A stretch of DNA of 61,738 nt, taken from positions 1 to 61,738 of the forward strand of contig NZ_JAFBFI010000019.1 of NCBI RefSeq assembly GCF_016909175.1. Reading direction: 5' to 3'. Position numbers and translations under genes: made by a program. The notes under the pieces are model-generated. The model was not told the origin of the DNA and searched no databases. It was given only the letters and a program-made list of their open reading frames with translations. This DNA comes from Peribacillus deserti (lineage in GTDB: Bacteria; Bacillota; Bacilli; Bacillales; DSM-1321). Position 1 is the first letter of the stretch; each line of letters begins with the position of its first letter. Below, piece after piece: positions 9,542-19,306 of this stretch.

Positions 9542-9678
9542 CTTTCACATTGTCCATTCAGTCTGCCAAATCCATCAGCTAGTGGTACGCCTCGTTCATC
9601 CAAATATACTTCGTTCCTTATAATACGGAATGCTGCCTTTAAGTCTTCTTCATCAATGGTTATTCTTTTCATATTCAT
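9538..9678 (-). CDS. Hypothetical 46-aa protein coupled to the YczE-like gene
   Basis: Minus-strand ORF from ATG 9678: MNMKRITIDEEDLKAAFRII...DGFGRLNGQCER, stop. AAAGGA lies 9 bases before the ATG. The stop overlaps the next gene's start (ATGA). The product is soluble and acidic in its middle. I do not recognise it. Coupling and a proper ribosome site support it as a real gene, perhaps a leader that sets translation of the membrane protein. Confidence 0.6.
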   Translation of the reverse strand: MNMKRITIDEEDLKAAFRIIRNEVYLDERGVPLADGFGRLNGQCER

Positions 9679-9729
9679 TTTTTTCAGTCCTTTAGATTAA
9701 TTTATCCATTAATATATCCTGATAAATAG

Positions 9730-9788
9730 TTGCAAATGCAATAAAAATGATTTACATTTAATGTATACCAGATTTATTGCAAATGCAA
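9730..9788. promoter_or_regulatory. Two MarR-type operator dyads
   Basis: TTGCAAATGCAA occurs at 9730-9741 and again at 9777-9788, in the divergent space between the YczE-like operon and the marR gene. Each has TTGCA/TGCAA arms. The centres are 47 bp apart. Binding by the neighbouring MarR protein is inferred. Confidence 0.65.
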
Positions 9789-9816
9789 CAATAAATGTGT
9801 AATAAGGAGTGAATGT

Positions 9817-10269
9817 ATGGAAGAAATCTTACGCGAAATTGGAATGATCGCTAGGGCATTAGATTCAATAAGCAATATAGAATTTAAAGAATATGACCTT
9901 ACAAAAGGGCAGTATTTGTACCTTGTGCGTATATGTGAAAACCCCGGAATTATTCAAGAAAAATTAGCTGAACTGATTAAAGTAGACCGAACAACGGCAT
10001 CTCGAGCTATAAAAAAACTTGAAATGAATGGATTTATAGAAAAGAAAGATGATGAACAAAATCAAAAAATTAGAAAACTTTTTCCAACAGAGAAAGGAAA
10101 TAATGTTTATCCGTTTATAAGAAGAGAAAATGATTATTCCAATATGGTCGCATTAGATGGATTCACAGATAAAGAAGTGGAGATCCTGTTCAATTCTCTT
10201 AAAAAAGTAAGAAAAAATATTGAAAAGGACTGGGAATTTGTGAAAAAAGGGAACAAGCGGAATTATTGA
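9817..10269 (+). CDS. MarR-family transcriptional regulator
   Basis: 150 aa, typical for MarR. The winged HTH occupies about residues 35-100 (EKLAELIKVDRTTASRAIKKLEMNGFIEKK...DEQNQKIRKLFPTEKG), flanked by dimerisation helices. RBS is AAGGAG. It faces a divergent membrane-protein operon and is followed 25 bp later by paiA. Two identical dyads upstream are the likely operators, so autoregulation together with control of the membrane gene is the simplest reading. The ligand is unknown. Confidence 0.9.
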   Translation: MEEILREIGMIARALDSISNIEFKEYDLTKGQYLYLVRICENPGIIQEKLAELIKVDRTTASRAIKKLEMNGFIEKKDDEQNQKIRKLFPTEKGNNVYPFIRRENDYSNMVALDGFTDKEVEILFNSLKKVRKNIEKDWEFVKKGNKRNY

Positions 10270-10294
10270 TCATACAAAGGAGCGACATATTTAA

Positions 10295-10813
<519 letters not shown>

Positions 10814-10837
10814 ACTTTTTATGCGAGGAGCGGTGTT

Positions 10838-11452
10838 ATGTATATTCCAAAATACTTTAAGGTCACAAATGTTGATGAAATCTGGGAGTTCGTTCAAACG
10901 AATTCTTTTGGTACGATTGTTACTACAGATCAAGGGAAACCAATAGCCACACATTTGCCTTTGGAATTAATTAAAGAAGACGACGACTACTATATCACAG
11001 GACATATGGCTTATGGAAATCCTCAATGGAGAACACTTGAAACGTGCGAAAAAGTGCTTGTCATCTACCAGGGACCCCATTCTTATATTTCTTCCTCCTG
11101 GTACGGACATGAGAATGTTCCTACGTGGAATTACCAGGCAGTCCATATGTATGGTAAAGCAGCTATTCTAGATAGTGAAGAAGTAAAACAGGAACTAATC
11201 AAAATGCTTGAAAAGTACGAAAAACATCGTAAAAACCCGGTTTTTTGGGACACCCTTTCTCCAAGTCTCTTGGAAAACCAGCTGAAAGGTATTGTTGGTT
11301 TTAAAATTAAGGTGGGAGAAATCCAGGCTGCCTATAAATTGAGTCAGAACCGTAATGAAGCTGATTATGATAATATTATTGATAAATTGAAATACGAAAG
11401 AAGTCCGAATTCGAAACAAATGGCAGAATTGATGGAAAAGAGAATGAAGTGA
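10838..11452 (+). CDS. paiB: PaiB-type FMN-binding negative regulator
   Basis: 204 aa, the usual PaiB length. It contains an FMN-binding split-barrel domain with PIATHLPLEL, GHMAYGNPQWR and the GPHSYISSSWYG motif, and VPTWNYQAVHMYG in the middle. In B. subtilis paiAB affects sporulation and degradative-enzyme genes; in other bacilli PaiB relatives bind FMN or haem. RBS is GAGGAG. A terminator follows at 11489. Confidence 0.92.
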   Translation: MYIPKYFKVTNVDEIWEFVQTNSFGTIVTTDQGKPIATHLPLELIKEDDDYYITGHMAYGNPQWRTLETCEKVLVIYQGPHSYISSSWYGHENVPTWNYQAVHMYGKAAILDSEEVKQELIKMLEKYEKHRKNPVFWDTLSPSLLENQLKGIVGFKIKVGEIQAAYKLSQNRNEADYDNIIDKLKYERSPNSKQMAELMEKRMK

Positions 11453-11488
11453 TATCTTTATATCCCTTTTATTCCTAAACAATTTTAA

Positions 11489-11526
11489 AGGACCATTTAG
11501 TGGAATGCACGAGATGGTCCTATTTG
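11489..11526 (+). terminator. Terminator after paiAB
   Basis: Stem AGGACCAT/ATGGTCCT, 17-base loop, followed by ATTTGT. A second free hairpin (AGACTGCA/TGCAGTCT) lies at 11653-11674. Confidence 0.6.
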
Positions 11527-11930
11527 TCACGGTAGAAACTAAATATGTATGAATCCCAATTTTGATAAGCACTTGATTTTTATTATTAATTATTTTATTA
11601 ATAAAAAGTGCGGGCATAGCCTGGCGGGTTTTTTTTATCTTTTATAATACAAAGACTGCAGAAAAATGCAGTCTATTCCTTTTTACCCTTCTAAAAAGTT
11701 CTCGACTTTAATGTCAGGTATAAAAAAACAGCCGGTTCCCGACTATATATAAAAAGTGTGAATTTAACAAACGTAGAATGCGAGTTAGCGGGCTTCGAAA
11801 GTTCCCGACTTAATTGTCACTCTACAATATACATCGAAGATCGAAAGAGAAACAGGAGAACCTGCTTATCTTTCTGCTTTTTATTACATATTATTAGTTC
11901 GAAAGAAGAATGAGGTTATGGAGGAGAAAT
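11527..11930. other. Gene-free stretch
   Basis: AT-rich, with a small hairpin at 11653-11674 and the motif GTTCCCGACT twice (near 11735 and 11801); its complement also occurs near 8422. No ORF with recognisable protein character was seen. Confidence 0.5.
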
Positions 11931-12596
11931 ATGATAAAAGCAGTTGTTTTTGACTTTGATGGTTTAATTATTGATACAGAATCCGTATGGTTTGAAGTAA
12001 TGTCAGATCTATTCAAAGAGCATGGCCACGAACTTCCTTTCGGCATGTGGGAAAAGTGTGTGGGAACTGGTGATGATGAGCTGTATGATTATTTAGAGGT
12101 CTGTCTTAAGAGACCAATTGACCGTGCAGCACTGCAGATACAGGGGAAAGAAAAGCATGCACTGCTTATGAAAGGCAGGACGATACGTCCAGGTGTGACT
12201 GCTTATCTAGAGGTTGCAAGGAAAAAGGGTCTCAGGATTGGCCTAGCGTCCAGCTCAACACGGGAATGGGTAACGGGCTTTTTGAATAAGTTTAATTTGT
12301 ATGAGTTTTTTGATTGTATACGGACGGCCGATGACGTGAAGAATATAAAACCGGATCCTGAGCTTTACCTGGAAGCCTGTAAATGCCTGGGTGTAGCGCC
12401 TCAGGAAGCCATTGCTTTTGAAGATTCTCCAAATGGCACGAGGGCGGCAAAAGCTGCGGGCCTTCTATGTGTAATCGTACCCAATGATATAACCAGAAAC
12501 ATGGCTTTTGACGCTTTTGATATGAGATTAAATGCTATGTCAGAAAGAGAATTTATAGCCTTATTAGAAGAGGTTAATCTATCGATACAAGGATAA
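11931..12596 (+). CDS. HAD-superfamily hydrolase, beta-phosphoglucomutase-like
   Basis: 221 aa. Motif I is DFDGLIIDTE (Asp8 nucleophile, Asp10), motif II LASSS near residue 106, motif III Lys in IKPDPELY near 143, motif IV FEDSPNG near 167. The cap domain sits between I and II, as in the YhcW/phosphatase subgroup. The substrate cannot be told. ATG 11931 follows GGAGG; an upstream ATG in frame lacks a ribosome site. Confidence 0.88.
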   Translation: MIKAVVFDFDGLIIDTESVWFEVMSDLFKEHGHELPFGMWEKCVGTGDDELYDYLEVCLKRPIDRAALQIQGKEKHALLMKGRTIRPGVTAYLEVARKKGLRIGLASSSTREWVTGFLNKFNLYEFFDCIRTADDVKNIKPDPELYLEACKCLGVAPQEAIAFEDSPNGTRAAKAAGLLCVIVPNDITRNMAFDAFDMRLNAMSEREFIALLEEVNLSIQG

Positions 12597-12633
12597 ATTT
12601 ATGGAATCCTTCCATAGCTTATTACCTAAAGAA

Positions 12634-12660
12634 GGCTGCCTGCGAAACAGGCAGCCTAAA
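12634..12660 (-). terminator. Terminator of the SASP gene
   Basis: Stem GGCTGCCTG/CAGGCAGCC with a 5-base loop, just past the stop of the minus-strand SASP gene and with TTCTTT on that strand. Confidence 0.8.
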
Positions 12661-12677
12661 TCCAAATTATTTAATTA

Positions 12678-12908
12678 TTAAACTAAAGTGTTTCCGCCGA
12701 ATTGACCAGCTTGACCTGCTAATTGAGATTGAGCTGTAGCAACAAGACGTTTTGTAATTTCTCCACCAACAGATCCGTTTGCACGAGATACTGTTTCTGC
12801 TCCAAGCTGTACGCCAAATTCTTGAGCGATCTCAAATTTCATTTGGTCGATTGCTTGTTGAGCACCTGGAACTAACTTTTGACGGTTTGAACCACTGCGA
12901 TTTGCCAT
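12678..12908 (-). CDS. Alpha/beta-type small acid-soluble spore protein
   Basis: 76 aa. It has the GPR protease cleavage region [13 protein letters not shown] and the second conserved block [19 protein letters not shown]. These proteins coat DNA in the spore core, protect it from UV and are degraded at germination. RBS is GGAGG. It is monocistronic with its own terminator. Direct evidence that the host forms endospores. Confidence 0.97.
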   Translation of the reverse strand: MANRSGSNRQKLVPGAQQAIDQMKFEIAQEFGVQLGAETVSRANGSVGGEITKRLVATAQSQLAGQAGQFGGNTLV

Positions 12909-13343
12909 GTGTTTTCACCTCCTTAATAGATAATCTGCCTCTATTTCGGAAGAACATGCATTTCATTTTTTAGGAATTTTTTGTCATTTTATTTTAAGGT
13001 GCTTTCCTTTAAAAAGGCCCAGCAGTTAGTCATCTTAGATGCTGCACTAGAATTGAATGACATGAAGATGGGAGGCTTCTAAAATTAAGGATTTTTTGGC
13101 GATTAAAGTGTCTGCCTTTGGGTCTCGAAAGAGTCATATGCCGCAAACAAACCGATTTATGTGGTGGAGGGGGAACTTATGTGACTAAAACCAAGTTTTA
13201 TGTCGCTATTTGCAGACTAAGAGGTCATACTCCTAATCTGGGGGTAGAGTAAAAAGGATTTTAACATAAAAAACCCTCCACAAAGAAACTGTAAAGGGTA
13301 ATAAGATCCATGGGAAATAAATTGGGAAATGGGACAGTCCCCA
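12909..13343. other. Gene-free stretch
   Basis: Holds the upstream region of the SASP gene (to about 13000), then AT-rich DNA without a credible ORF. Near its end (13324-13342) is GGGAAATGGGACAGTCCCC, a motif that recurs inverted at 55608-55627. Confidence 0.5.
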
Positions 13344-14186
13344 TCAGCTCTTTCTCATAAAGGCTAATACTTCAAGGTCTAGTTGCCCTTCCGGCTGTTC
13401 ACGGCCTTCGAAGTTTTCGGTATGCAGATAGGCTGTTAATGCTTTGTATAATTGTTCGTCATTCGCTGTGTCTTCTTTTATGTAGTTCAGGCGCCGAAGC
13501 TGCTGTGTGAGTTCTGATTTGATATCTCCTTCAATTTTTACGATATTTTCTGCCTTAGATGGGGCAAAATAAAGCTGATGGAGGTTGTAGATGCGAATTA
13601 GTTCTGTGATGGGCTCCGGATGATCCTCCACTCTTAGATCAACAAAGCGGTCATTAAATCCTCCATAGCCGCCTTGTTCTTTTACAACAAGAATTGCGGC
13701 TGATTGCTGGCCTCTGCTGTCTCCGCCTGCCTCTTGCCCGGCATTCAGTGCATGCAGCAGCCGTTCTGCCAGAGGGCCCTTAGAGTTTGAAAAGTCGTCG
13801 GCCATGGCCTGTACGGTTCTTTTATCTACGAGTATATTTCCCTGCGCAGCAAAGTGCGATCCTGTAATTCCTCCAGCCCAGTCATAACACTCGCTTCCTG
13901 TGAATGTTGCAGGATTACCATTTGCATCGATTATCCCAACCTGCCGCATTTCTCTGTCGGGATCAACGCTTAATAAGTCATTCAAGGTTTCCTCAGCGGA
14001 TTTCCCGTTTTCCATGGCAGCGAGAGCCTGGGGCCCATATGCTGTATTTGCATATGATTGAGTAGCTACTGCACCTGCACCGGCTTTCGCCCACGGAACA
14101 ACCGCACCGACTCCCAAAAATTTGGATTGTACGGCAATACCCCACTCTTTTTCTTTTGGATCATAGCCAACAATTGAATAAGTCAT
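13344..14186 (-). CDS. DUF1028-family protein
   Basis: 280 aa. It opens with MTYSIVGYDPKEKEWGIAVQ and continues VGAVVPWAKAGAGAVATQS and GPQALAAM, the DUF1028 signature, a family with an Ntn-hydrolase-like fold and no settled function. The last ~70 residues form the helical C-terminal extension seen in part of the family. Start ATG 14186 has GGGGAGGAAA before it. It lies alone, next to the dctP gene on the same strand. Confidence 0.85.
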   Translation of the reverse strand: MTYSIVGYDPKEKEWGIAVQSKFLGVGAVVPWAKAGAGAVATQSYANTAYGPQALAAMENGKSAEETLNDLLSVDPDREMRQVGIIDANGNPATFTGSECYDWAGGITGSHFAAQGNILVDKRTVQAMADDFSNSKGPLAERLLHALNAGQEAGGDSRGQQSAAILVVKEQGGYGGFNDRFVDLRVEDHPEPITELIRIYNLHQLYFAPSKAENIVKIEGDIKSELTQQLRRLNYIKEDTANDEQLYKALTAYLHTENFEGREQPEGQLDLEVLAFMRKS

Positions 14187-14284
14187 GCTTATTTCCTCCC
14201 CTTTTTGAGATAGTAACATACCTTTTGCATCAGTGTAGCATAAAGAAGAACGGGCAGGGTATTTTTACTACGCTGCCTTTCCAA

Positions 14285-14320
14285 TAAAAAAGAGAGCTAA
14301 AACCAGATGTTTTAGCTCTC
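14285..14320 (-). terminator. Terminator of dctP
   Basis: Stem GAGAGCTAAAAC/GTTTTAGCTCTC with a 4-base loop and a T run on the minus strand. Confidence 0.9.
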
Positions 14321-14326
14321 AGAGTC

Positions 14327-15604
14327 TCATACTGAAACTTTGTCACTGCCGCTGTGACTAGGAGGAGGGATATCGAATCTCTCTTCGGGATGAAATTCAT
14401 TTTCCATTTTAGAAACAACAACTGTAGCTACACCATTTCCAATAAGGTTGGTAATGGCACGTGCTTCTGACATGAAGCGGTCTACCCCAAGAAGCAGGGC
14501 AATGCCTTCAACAGGGATCATCGGGAAAGCAGCAAGTGTAGCGGCAAGTGTAATAAAACCGGAACCTGTAACACCGGCAGCGCCTTTTGATGTGAGCATT
14601 AAAATTCCAAGGAGAGTGATCTCCTGCCAGATACTCAGGTCAACACCAAAGGCCTGGGCGATAAAGATGGAAGCCATGGATAGATAGATGGCGGTACCAT
14701 CCAGATTGAAAGAGTAGCCAGTTGGGATGACCAGTCCAACTACAGATTTAGAGCAGCCGTATTTTTCGAGCTTCTCCATCATTCGCGGTAAAGCACTTTC
14801 AGATGACGATGTCCCAAGGACTAGTAAAATTTCTTCCTTGATATAAGTTATAAACTTGAAGATATTAAATCCGTATAACTTTGCGACGAATCCAAGGATG
14901 AGTACGATAAATAGAAACATTGTCAGATATACGCTGGCCATTAATTTACCTAAAGAGAAAAGGGAACCTATACCAAAATTGCCAATCGTATAGGCCATCG
15001 CACCCATGGCAGCTATTGGTGAAAATTTCATGACTATATTTACAATGCCAAAGAAAATCTCGGCAATTTGTTCAAAGAACGAAATAACAGGCTTTGCTTT
15101 CTGGCCCAGCCCTGCTGCAGCTATGCCAAACAGCACGGAGAAAAAAAGAATCGGCAGTAATTCGCCTTTAGCCATTGCCCCAATGAAGTTATCCGGGATA
15201 ATTCCCATAATAAACTCAATGGCACCGTGGCTTGTCTCTTTTGCCTGCTCAGTAAACTCTGATACATCTCCGCCTTTTACGGAGTCGGTATTGAAACCGC
15301 TACCTGGTTTTAGGATATTGACTACAACAAGACCTATTACAAGTGCAAGTGTTGAAATAATTTCAAAATAAAGGAGTGTTTTTCCTCCAATACGGCCGAC
15401 TTTCTTTAGGTCTCCCATATTGCCAATTCCAATAACAATAGTAAGGAAAACAATCGGGGCGATCACGAGCTTGATCAGCTTAATAAAAATATCAGCTAAT
15501 ACTTTAAGGTCGGTACCGAACTTAGGAAAAATAAATCCAATAATAATACCTATCAATATACCGATAATCACCTGTACTGTTAAGTTTCTAAAATTCAGTT
15601 TCAA
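14327..15604 (-). CDS. dctP: C4-dicarboxylate:cation symporter DctP/DctA
   Basis: 425 aa, DAACS family, eight membrane helices and two re-entrant loops. Family motifs are the serine-rich LGTSSSESALP, GYSFNLDGTAIYLS and TSKGAAGVTGSGF. It takes up succinate, fumarate and malate. The start is probably TTG 15604, placed by GAGGTGAAGGA and by alignment in memory with B. subtilis DctP (FKNLTVQVI); the ORF stays open further upstream without a ribosome site. Divergent from a DctRS-type two-component system, its expected activator. Confidence 0.93.
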   Translation of the reverse strand: MKLNFRNLTVQVIIGILIGIIIGFIFPKFGTDLKVLADIFIKLIKLVIAPIVFLTIVIGIGNMGDLKKVGRIGGKTLLYFEIISTLALVIGLVVVNILKPGSGFNTDSVKGGDVSEFTEQAKETSHGAIEFIMGIIPDNFIGAMAKGELLPILFFSVLFGIAAAGLGQKAKPVISFFEQIAEIFFGIVNIVMKFSPIAAMGAMAYTIGNFGIGSLFSLGKLMASVYLTMFLFIVLILGFVAKLYGFNIFKFITYIKEEILLVLGTSSSESALPRMMEKLEKYGCSKSVVGLVIPTGYSFNLDGTAIYLSMASIFIAQAFGVDLSIWQEITLLGILMLTSKGAAGVTGSGFITLAATLAAFPMIPVEGIALLLGVDRFMSEARAITNLIGNGVATVVVSKMENEFHPEERFDIPPPSHSGSDKVSV

Positions 15605-15798
15605 CAATCCTTCACCTCTTCCATATTTGGTAACGCTTTCATTAATCTTATAGGAAAGGAATATGAAGTTTAAGTTTTTGGTCATAAAGTTCTTTTTGTT
15701 CTTTTCGGTACTAAAAACATCTACCAAAGTATTTGTAGTCCTAGATTAAGATATTCATAATAGAATAAAAAGCTTTAAAACGGCGGGTGAAAAGAAAA

Positions 15799-16473
15799 AT
15801 GAATTCGATCAAAGTATTATTAATAGAGGATGACCCGATGGTACAGGAAATTAACAGGCAATATATCGAAAAGGTCGAGGGCTACCTGGTGGTCGGGCAT
15901 GCCAGTAATGGGGAAGAAGGGCTGCAATTAGTAAGGAAGTTAAAACCTGAGCTTGTCATTATTGATATTTATATGCCGCAGCTGGATGGGTTTGAAACAA
16001 TAAAGCAATTCCGGCAGGAGGGGCTGCCTGTTGATGTAATGGCAATTACTGCTGCAAGCGATATAGAAACCATTCATAAAGTCCTGCAGTATGGAGCAGT
16101 GGATTACATTTTGAAACCGTTTAAATTTGAGAGGATTAAAAGAGCGCTTGAACAATATTATTCTTTCCGTCTTAAACTAGAAGAAAGAAATGACGTTCAG
16201 CAGCATGAATTGGATCAGCTTCTGACCTTCAATGAAGACGCCATCGATGAAGAATTACTGCCAAAAGGGCTGCATCATCATACCTTAAATAAAATCATTG
16301 AATATATATCAAGTGAAAAGTCTCCCGTCTCTTCTGAAGAAGTAGCTGAAAGTATCGGGATTGCCCGGGTTACCGCAAGGCGGTACCTTGATTATCTTGA
16401 GAAAAAGGGAAAAGTAAACATTACTGTACAATACGGCGGGGTAGGGCGGCCAGTCAACCGGTATGGTCTGTAA
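15799..16473 (+). CDS. dctR: Response regulator, DctR/CitT type
   Basis: 224 aa. Receiver domain (about 1-120) with EDDP, the phospho-acceptor Asp in VIIDIYMPQLDGF near residue 55, and Lys in ILKPF near 105. The C-terminal HTH (SSEEVAESIGIARVTARRYLDYLEKKG) is the type found with CitA/DcuS-like kinases. The ATG at 15799 was preferred to GTG 15787, with GGGTGA as ribosome site. It is 13 bp from the kinase gene and divergent from dctP. Confidence 0.92.
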   Translation: MNSIKVLLIEDDPMVQEINRQYIEKVEGYLVVGHASNGEEGLQLVRKLKPELVIIDIYMPQLDGFETIKQFRQEGLPVDVMAITAASDIETIHKVLQYGAVDYILKPFKFERIKRALEQYYSFRLKLEERNDVQQHELDQLLTFNEDAIDEELLPKGLHHHTLNKIIEYISSEKSPVSSEEVAESIGIARVTARRYLDYLEKKGKVNITVQYGGVGRPVNRYGL

Positions 16474-16486
16474 AGCGGGGAACTGT

Positions 16487-18100
16487 ATGAAAAAAATAAA
16501 GGGACCCAGCCGGGTTAAACTCTCATTGCAGACTACCATAACCCTGCTGGTATGTACGGTCGTCGTAGTTTCCCTCATTATAACAGAAACCATGGTAATA
16601 AAAAGAGTTGCGGAGGATACAAAAAATCTTAAAGCTGAAAAAGCTGCCGATATTGCAAGGATTGTTTCTCGTTCAGCCCCGGTTATCCATTCACTTAGAC
16701 CGGAAAAGAGCAGTGTATCGGATGTCCAAGCCTACACCCGTGATGTTCAAGATGCGGCCGGAGTTGAATTTATTGTCGTTATGGACATGAAGGGGATTCG
16801 AAGGTCTCATCCCCATTCTGAATTAATAGGAAAAAAATTCAGAGGTGGAGATGAAGGGACTGTTTTAAGAGGGAAAGAACACATTTCTGTTGCAAAAGGT
16901 ACGCTGGGAACATCACTAAGAGCTTTTGCTCCTGTCTATGATAATAACAATAGACAAATTGGAGCTGTAGCAGTCGGTATTCTGCTGGATGATGTAAACC
17001 ATGCGGTCTCAGAAGGCAGACAGGTTATTTATGCCGGAATGATTTTCGGTATAGCTGCCGGCATCATTGGAGCGGTTCTTTTAGCCAGAAAAATTAAGTC
17101 TATACTATTTGGGTTAGAGCCAGAAGAGATTGCTGGATTGCTTGAAGAACGTATTGCAATGCTTCAATCGGCAAAAGAGGGAATCATTGCAGTGAATGCG
17201 ACAGGCAGGATTAAGCTGGTTAACAAAGAAGGGAACAGGCTTCTGCAATCAGCTGGGATATCGGGTAATCCAATTGGTAAAAAGATAGATACATTGATGC
17301 CGGGCTTAAGACTATCCGATGTCTTGAATTTAGGAGAGCCGAAACTCGACCTTGAACAAAACGTCAACGGTCTAGCCATTGTCACCAACCTGGTGCCCGT
17401 ATTAGTAAAGGAACATGTAGTTGGAGCCATAGCAACCTTCAGGGATAGAACGGAGTTAAAGGAGCTGGCAGAACAATTGACCGGGGTGAAGCTGTACGCA
17501 GATGCATTGCGCTCTCAATCGCATGAATTTATGAACAAGCTGCATGTTATTTCCGGTCTCATTGCAATGAAAAATTACGAAAGTGTTTCTAGTTACATTG
17601 ACAAAATGGTTGAACATCATCAATCGGAAGCGGGCTTTATATCGCAGCGTATAAAAGACCCAGTCTTGGCTGGATTTTTATTAGGAAAACTCAGTTATGC
17701 AAGGGAAAATAAAGTAGAGTTTCTGGTGGATGGAGACGGAGAAATACCAGAATCCCGTGATCCAGAGGTGATTCATGAGCTTGTCGTAATCGTAGGCAAT
17801 TTAATAAATAACGCCATTGAAGCCGTTGGAAATTCAGAAATTAAACGAATCACGGTTCGGTTCGATTATTTCGAACAACATCTGTCATTAGAAGTTCATG
17901 ATACAGGCGGAGGAATTGCTGAAAAAATGCAGCAGCACATATTCACCAAGGGATTTTCAACTAAAGGGACTAATAGGGGGCTAGGCCTTTTTCATCTTAC
18001 CCAAAGCCTTAAGAGACTAAATGGGAACGCTGAGGTTTTCTCGAAGGAAGGAGAAGGTACAGCTTTCATTGTGGACTTGCCTTATCATGCAAAGGAATAA
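16487..18100 (+). CDS. dctS: Sensor histidine kinase, DctS/DcuS/CitA type
   Basis: 537 aa. Membrane helix at about 12-38, extracytoplasmic sensor domain to about 175, second helix about 178-200, cytoplasmic PAS domain about 215-325, then the H-box SQSHEFMNKLHVISGL near residue 348 and an ATPase domain with NNAIEA and DTGGGI. The sensor fold detects C4-dicarboxylates in related kinases. ATG 16487 follows AAGCGGGGAA. With dctR it should activate dctP. Confidence 0.93.
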   Translation: MKKIKGPSRVKLSLQTTITLLVCTVVVVSLIITETMVIKRVAEDTKNLKAEKAADIARIVSRSAPVIHSLRPEKSSVSDVQAYTRDVQDAAGVEFIVVMDMKGIRRSHPHSELIGKKFRGGDEGTVLRGKEHISVAKGTLGTSLRAFAPVYDNNNRQIGAVAVGILLDDVNHAVSEGRQVIYAGMIFGIAAGIIGAVLLARKIKSILFGLEPEEIAGLLEERIAMLQSAKEGIIAVNATGRIKLVNKEGNRLLQSAGISGNPIGKKIDTLMPGLRLSDVLNLGEPKLDLEQNVNGLAIVTNLVPVLVKEHVVGAIATFRDRTELKELAEQLTGVKLYADALRSQSHEFMNKLHVISGLIAMKNYESVSSYIDKMVEHHQSEAGFISQRIKDPVLAGFLLGKLSYARENKVEFLVDGDGEIPESRDPEVIHELVVIVGNLINNAIEAVGNSEIKRITVRFDYFEQHLSLEVHDTGGGIAEKMQQHIFTKGFSTKGTNRGLGLFHLTQSLKRLNGNAEVFSKEGEGTAFIVDLPYHAKE

Positions 18101-18121
18101 TAGGCGCCCTATTATTCCTTG
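18092..18121 (+). terminator. Terminator of dctRS
   Basis: Stem AAGGAATAATAGG/CCTATTATTCCTT; the kinase stop codon lies in the 5' arm. Confidence 0.75.
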
Positions 18122-18286
18122 AAAATAAATTAAAGTAAATTCTATAAAATTCTGAATAATGATTGACAAGGAAGGCCGGATTATATGATAATAAAGCTGA
18201 GTTTGAATGAGAATGAATTTCATTTGCGATTATCTCAAAATTAAGCCTTGTAATATAAGTAATATGTGTTTTTTTTTTAGTTTCAT

Positions 18287-18307
18287 TGAGAATGTTTATC
18301 ATTCTTA
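18287..18307 (+). promoter_or_regulatory. Fur box before the siderophore operon
   Basis: TGAGAATGTTTATCA fits the 7-1-7 Fur consensus TGATAAT-N-ATTATCA with two mismatches, and extends to ATTCTTA. A weaker copy (TGAGAATGAATTTCA) is at 18208-18222. Iron repression of the downstream operon is inferred. Confidence 0.75.
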
Positions 18308-18355
18308 GATCAATAAAATAGCGGCCCATGGTTAGCATGAAAAGCAGGTTGGTTT

Positions 18356-19306
18356 ATGAGAAAAATTCTATTGCTTCTATTATTAATATTACTTTCCATT
18401 ACCTCTTTGTTTATTGGAGTAAAGGATGTAAGCCCGCTCGATCTTTTCCAGTTAAACAGGGAAAAGCAGGAGATTTTAATGATCAGCAGGGTACCGCGGC
18501 TTGTTTCTATTCTTTTGGCAGGGATCAGCATGAGCATATGCGGTTTAATCATGCAGCAGCTCAGCCGGAATAAGTTTGTTTCTCCTACGACTGCCGGTAC
18601 CATGGATTCAGCACGATTAGGAATATTAGTTTCCATGATTATTTTCTCTTCCGCAACGATGATGCAGAAAATGATTATTGCCTCATTGTTTGCTTTAGCG
18701 GGTACCTTTCTATTCATGAAAATTCTCGACCGGATTAAGTTCAAAGATGCCATATTTATCCCGCTTGTTGGATTGATGCTAGGCAGTATTATATCCTCAA
18801 TGACTACATTTTTTGCTTACAAATATGACTTGATCCAGAGTATTTCTGCATGGCTGCATGGTGACTTTTCCATGGTAATGGCGGGACGGTACGAAATGAT
18901 TTACATAAGTGTACCGCTTGTGTTTATAGCCTATTTATTTGCCAATAAGTTTACTCTTGCAGGAATGGGTGAGGATTTCTCGATAAACTTAGGTCTAAAT
19001 TATCGATTAATTGTTAACATTGGTTTGGTTATCGTCGCTTTATCTACTACATCTGTTATTTTAACGGTAGGTGCTATACCATTTTTAGGTTTAATTGTTC
19101 CGAATATTGTTTCCCTATATAACGGCGATAATTTGAAGAAAAACCTGTTCGACACTGCGCTGTTAGGAGCAGTATTCTTGCTCGCGTGCGACATCATTGG
19201 CCGGATCCTCATTTATCCGTATGAAATACCGATCGGTTTAACTGTAGGAGTTATAGGCAGTGGAATCTTTCTGTACTTACTGATGAGGAGCAAGGCTTAT
19301 GCATAA
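18356..19306 (+). CDS. yclN: Siderophore ABC transporter permease, YclN-like
   Basis: 316 aa, FecCD family, about nine membrane helices. It strongly resembles B. subtilis YclN, for example ISICGLIMQQ-like text, SPTTAGTMD and the C-terminal YPYEIPIGL...RSKAYA. YclNOPQ imports petrobactin and its photoproducts in B. subtilis. First gene of a four-gene operon; it overlaps yclO by 8 bp. The ribosome site is weak (AGCAGG). A Fur box lies about 50 bp upstream. Confidence 0.9.
   Translation: MRKILLLLLLILLSITSLFIGVKDVSPLDLFQLNREKQEILMISRVPRLVSILLAGISMSICGLIMQQLSRNKFVSPTTAGTMDSARLGILVSMIIFSSATMMQKMIIASLFALAGTFLFMKILDRIKFKDAIFIPLVGLMLGSIISSMTTFFAYKYDLIQSISAWLHGDFSMVMAGRYEMIYISVPLVFIAYLFANKFTLAGMGEDFSINLGLNYRLIVNIGLVIVALSTTSVILTVGAIPFLGLIVPNIVSLYNGDNLKKNLFDTALLGAVFLLACDIIGRILIYPYEIPIGLTVGVIGSGIFLYLLMRSKAYA

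Noticed and set aside
11527-11930. GTTCCCGACT copies as a periodic array
   Set aside because: Three scattered copies at unequal distances do not form an array.
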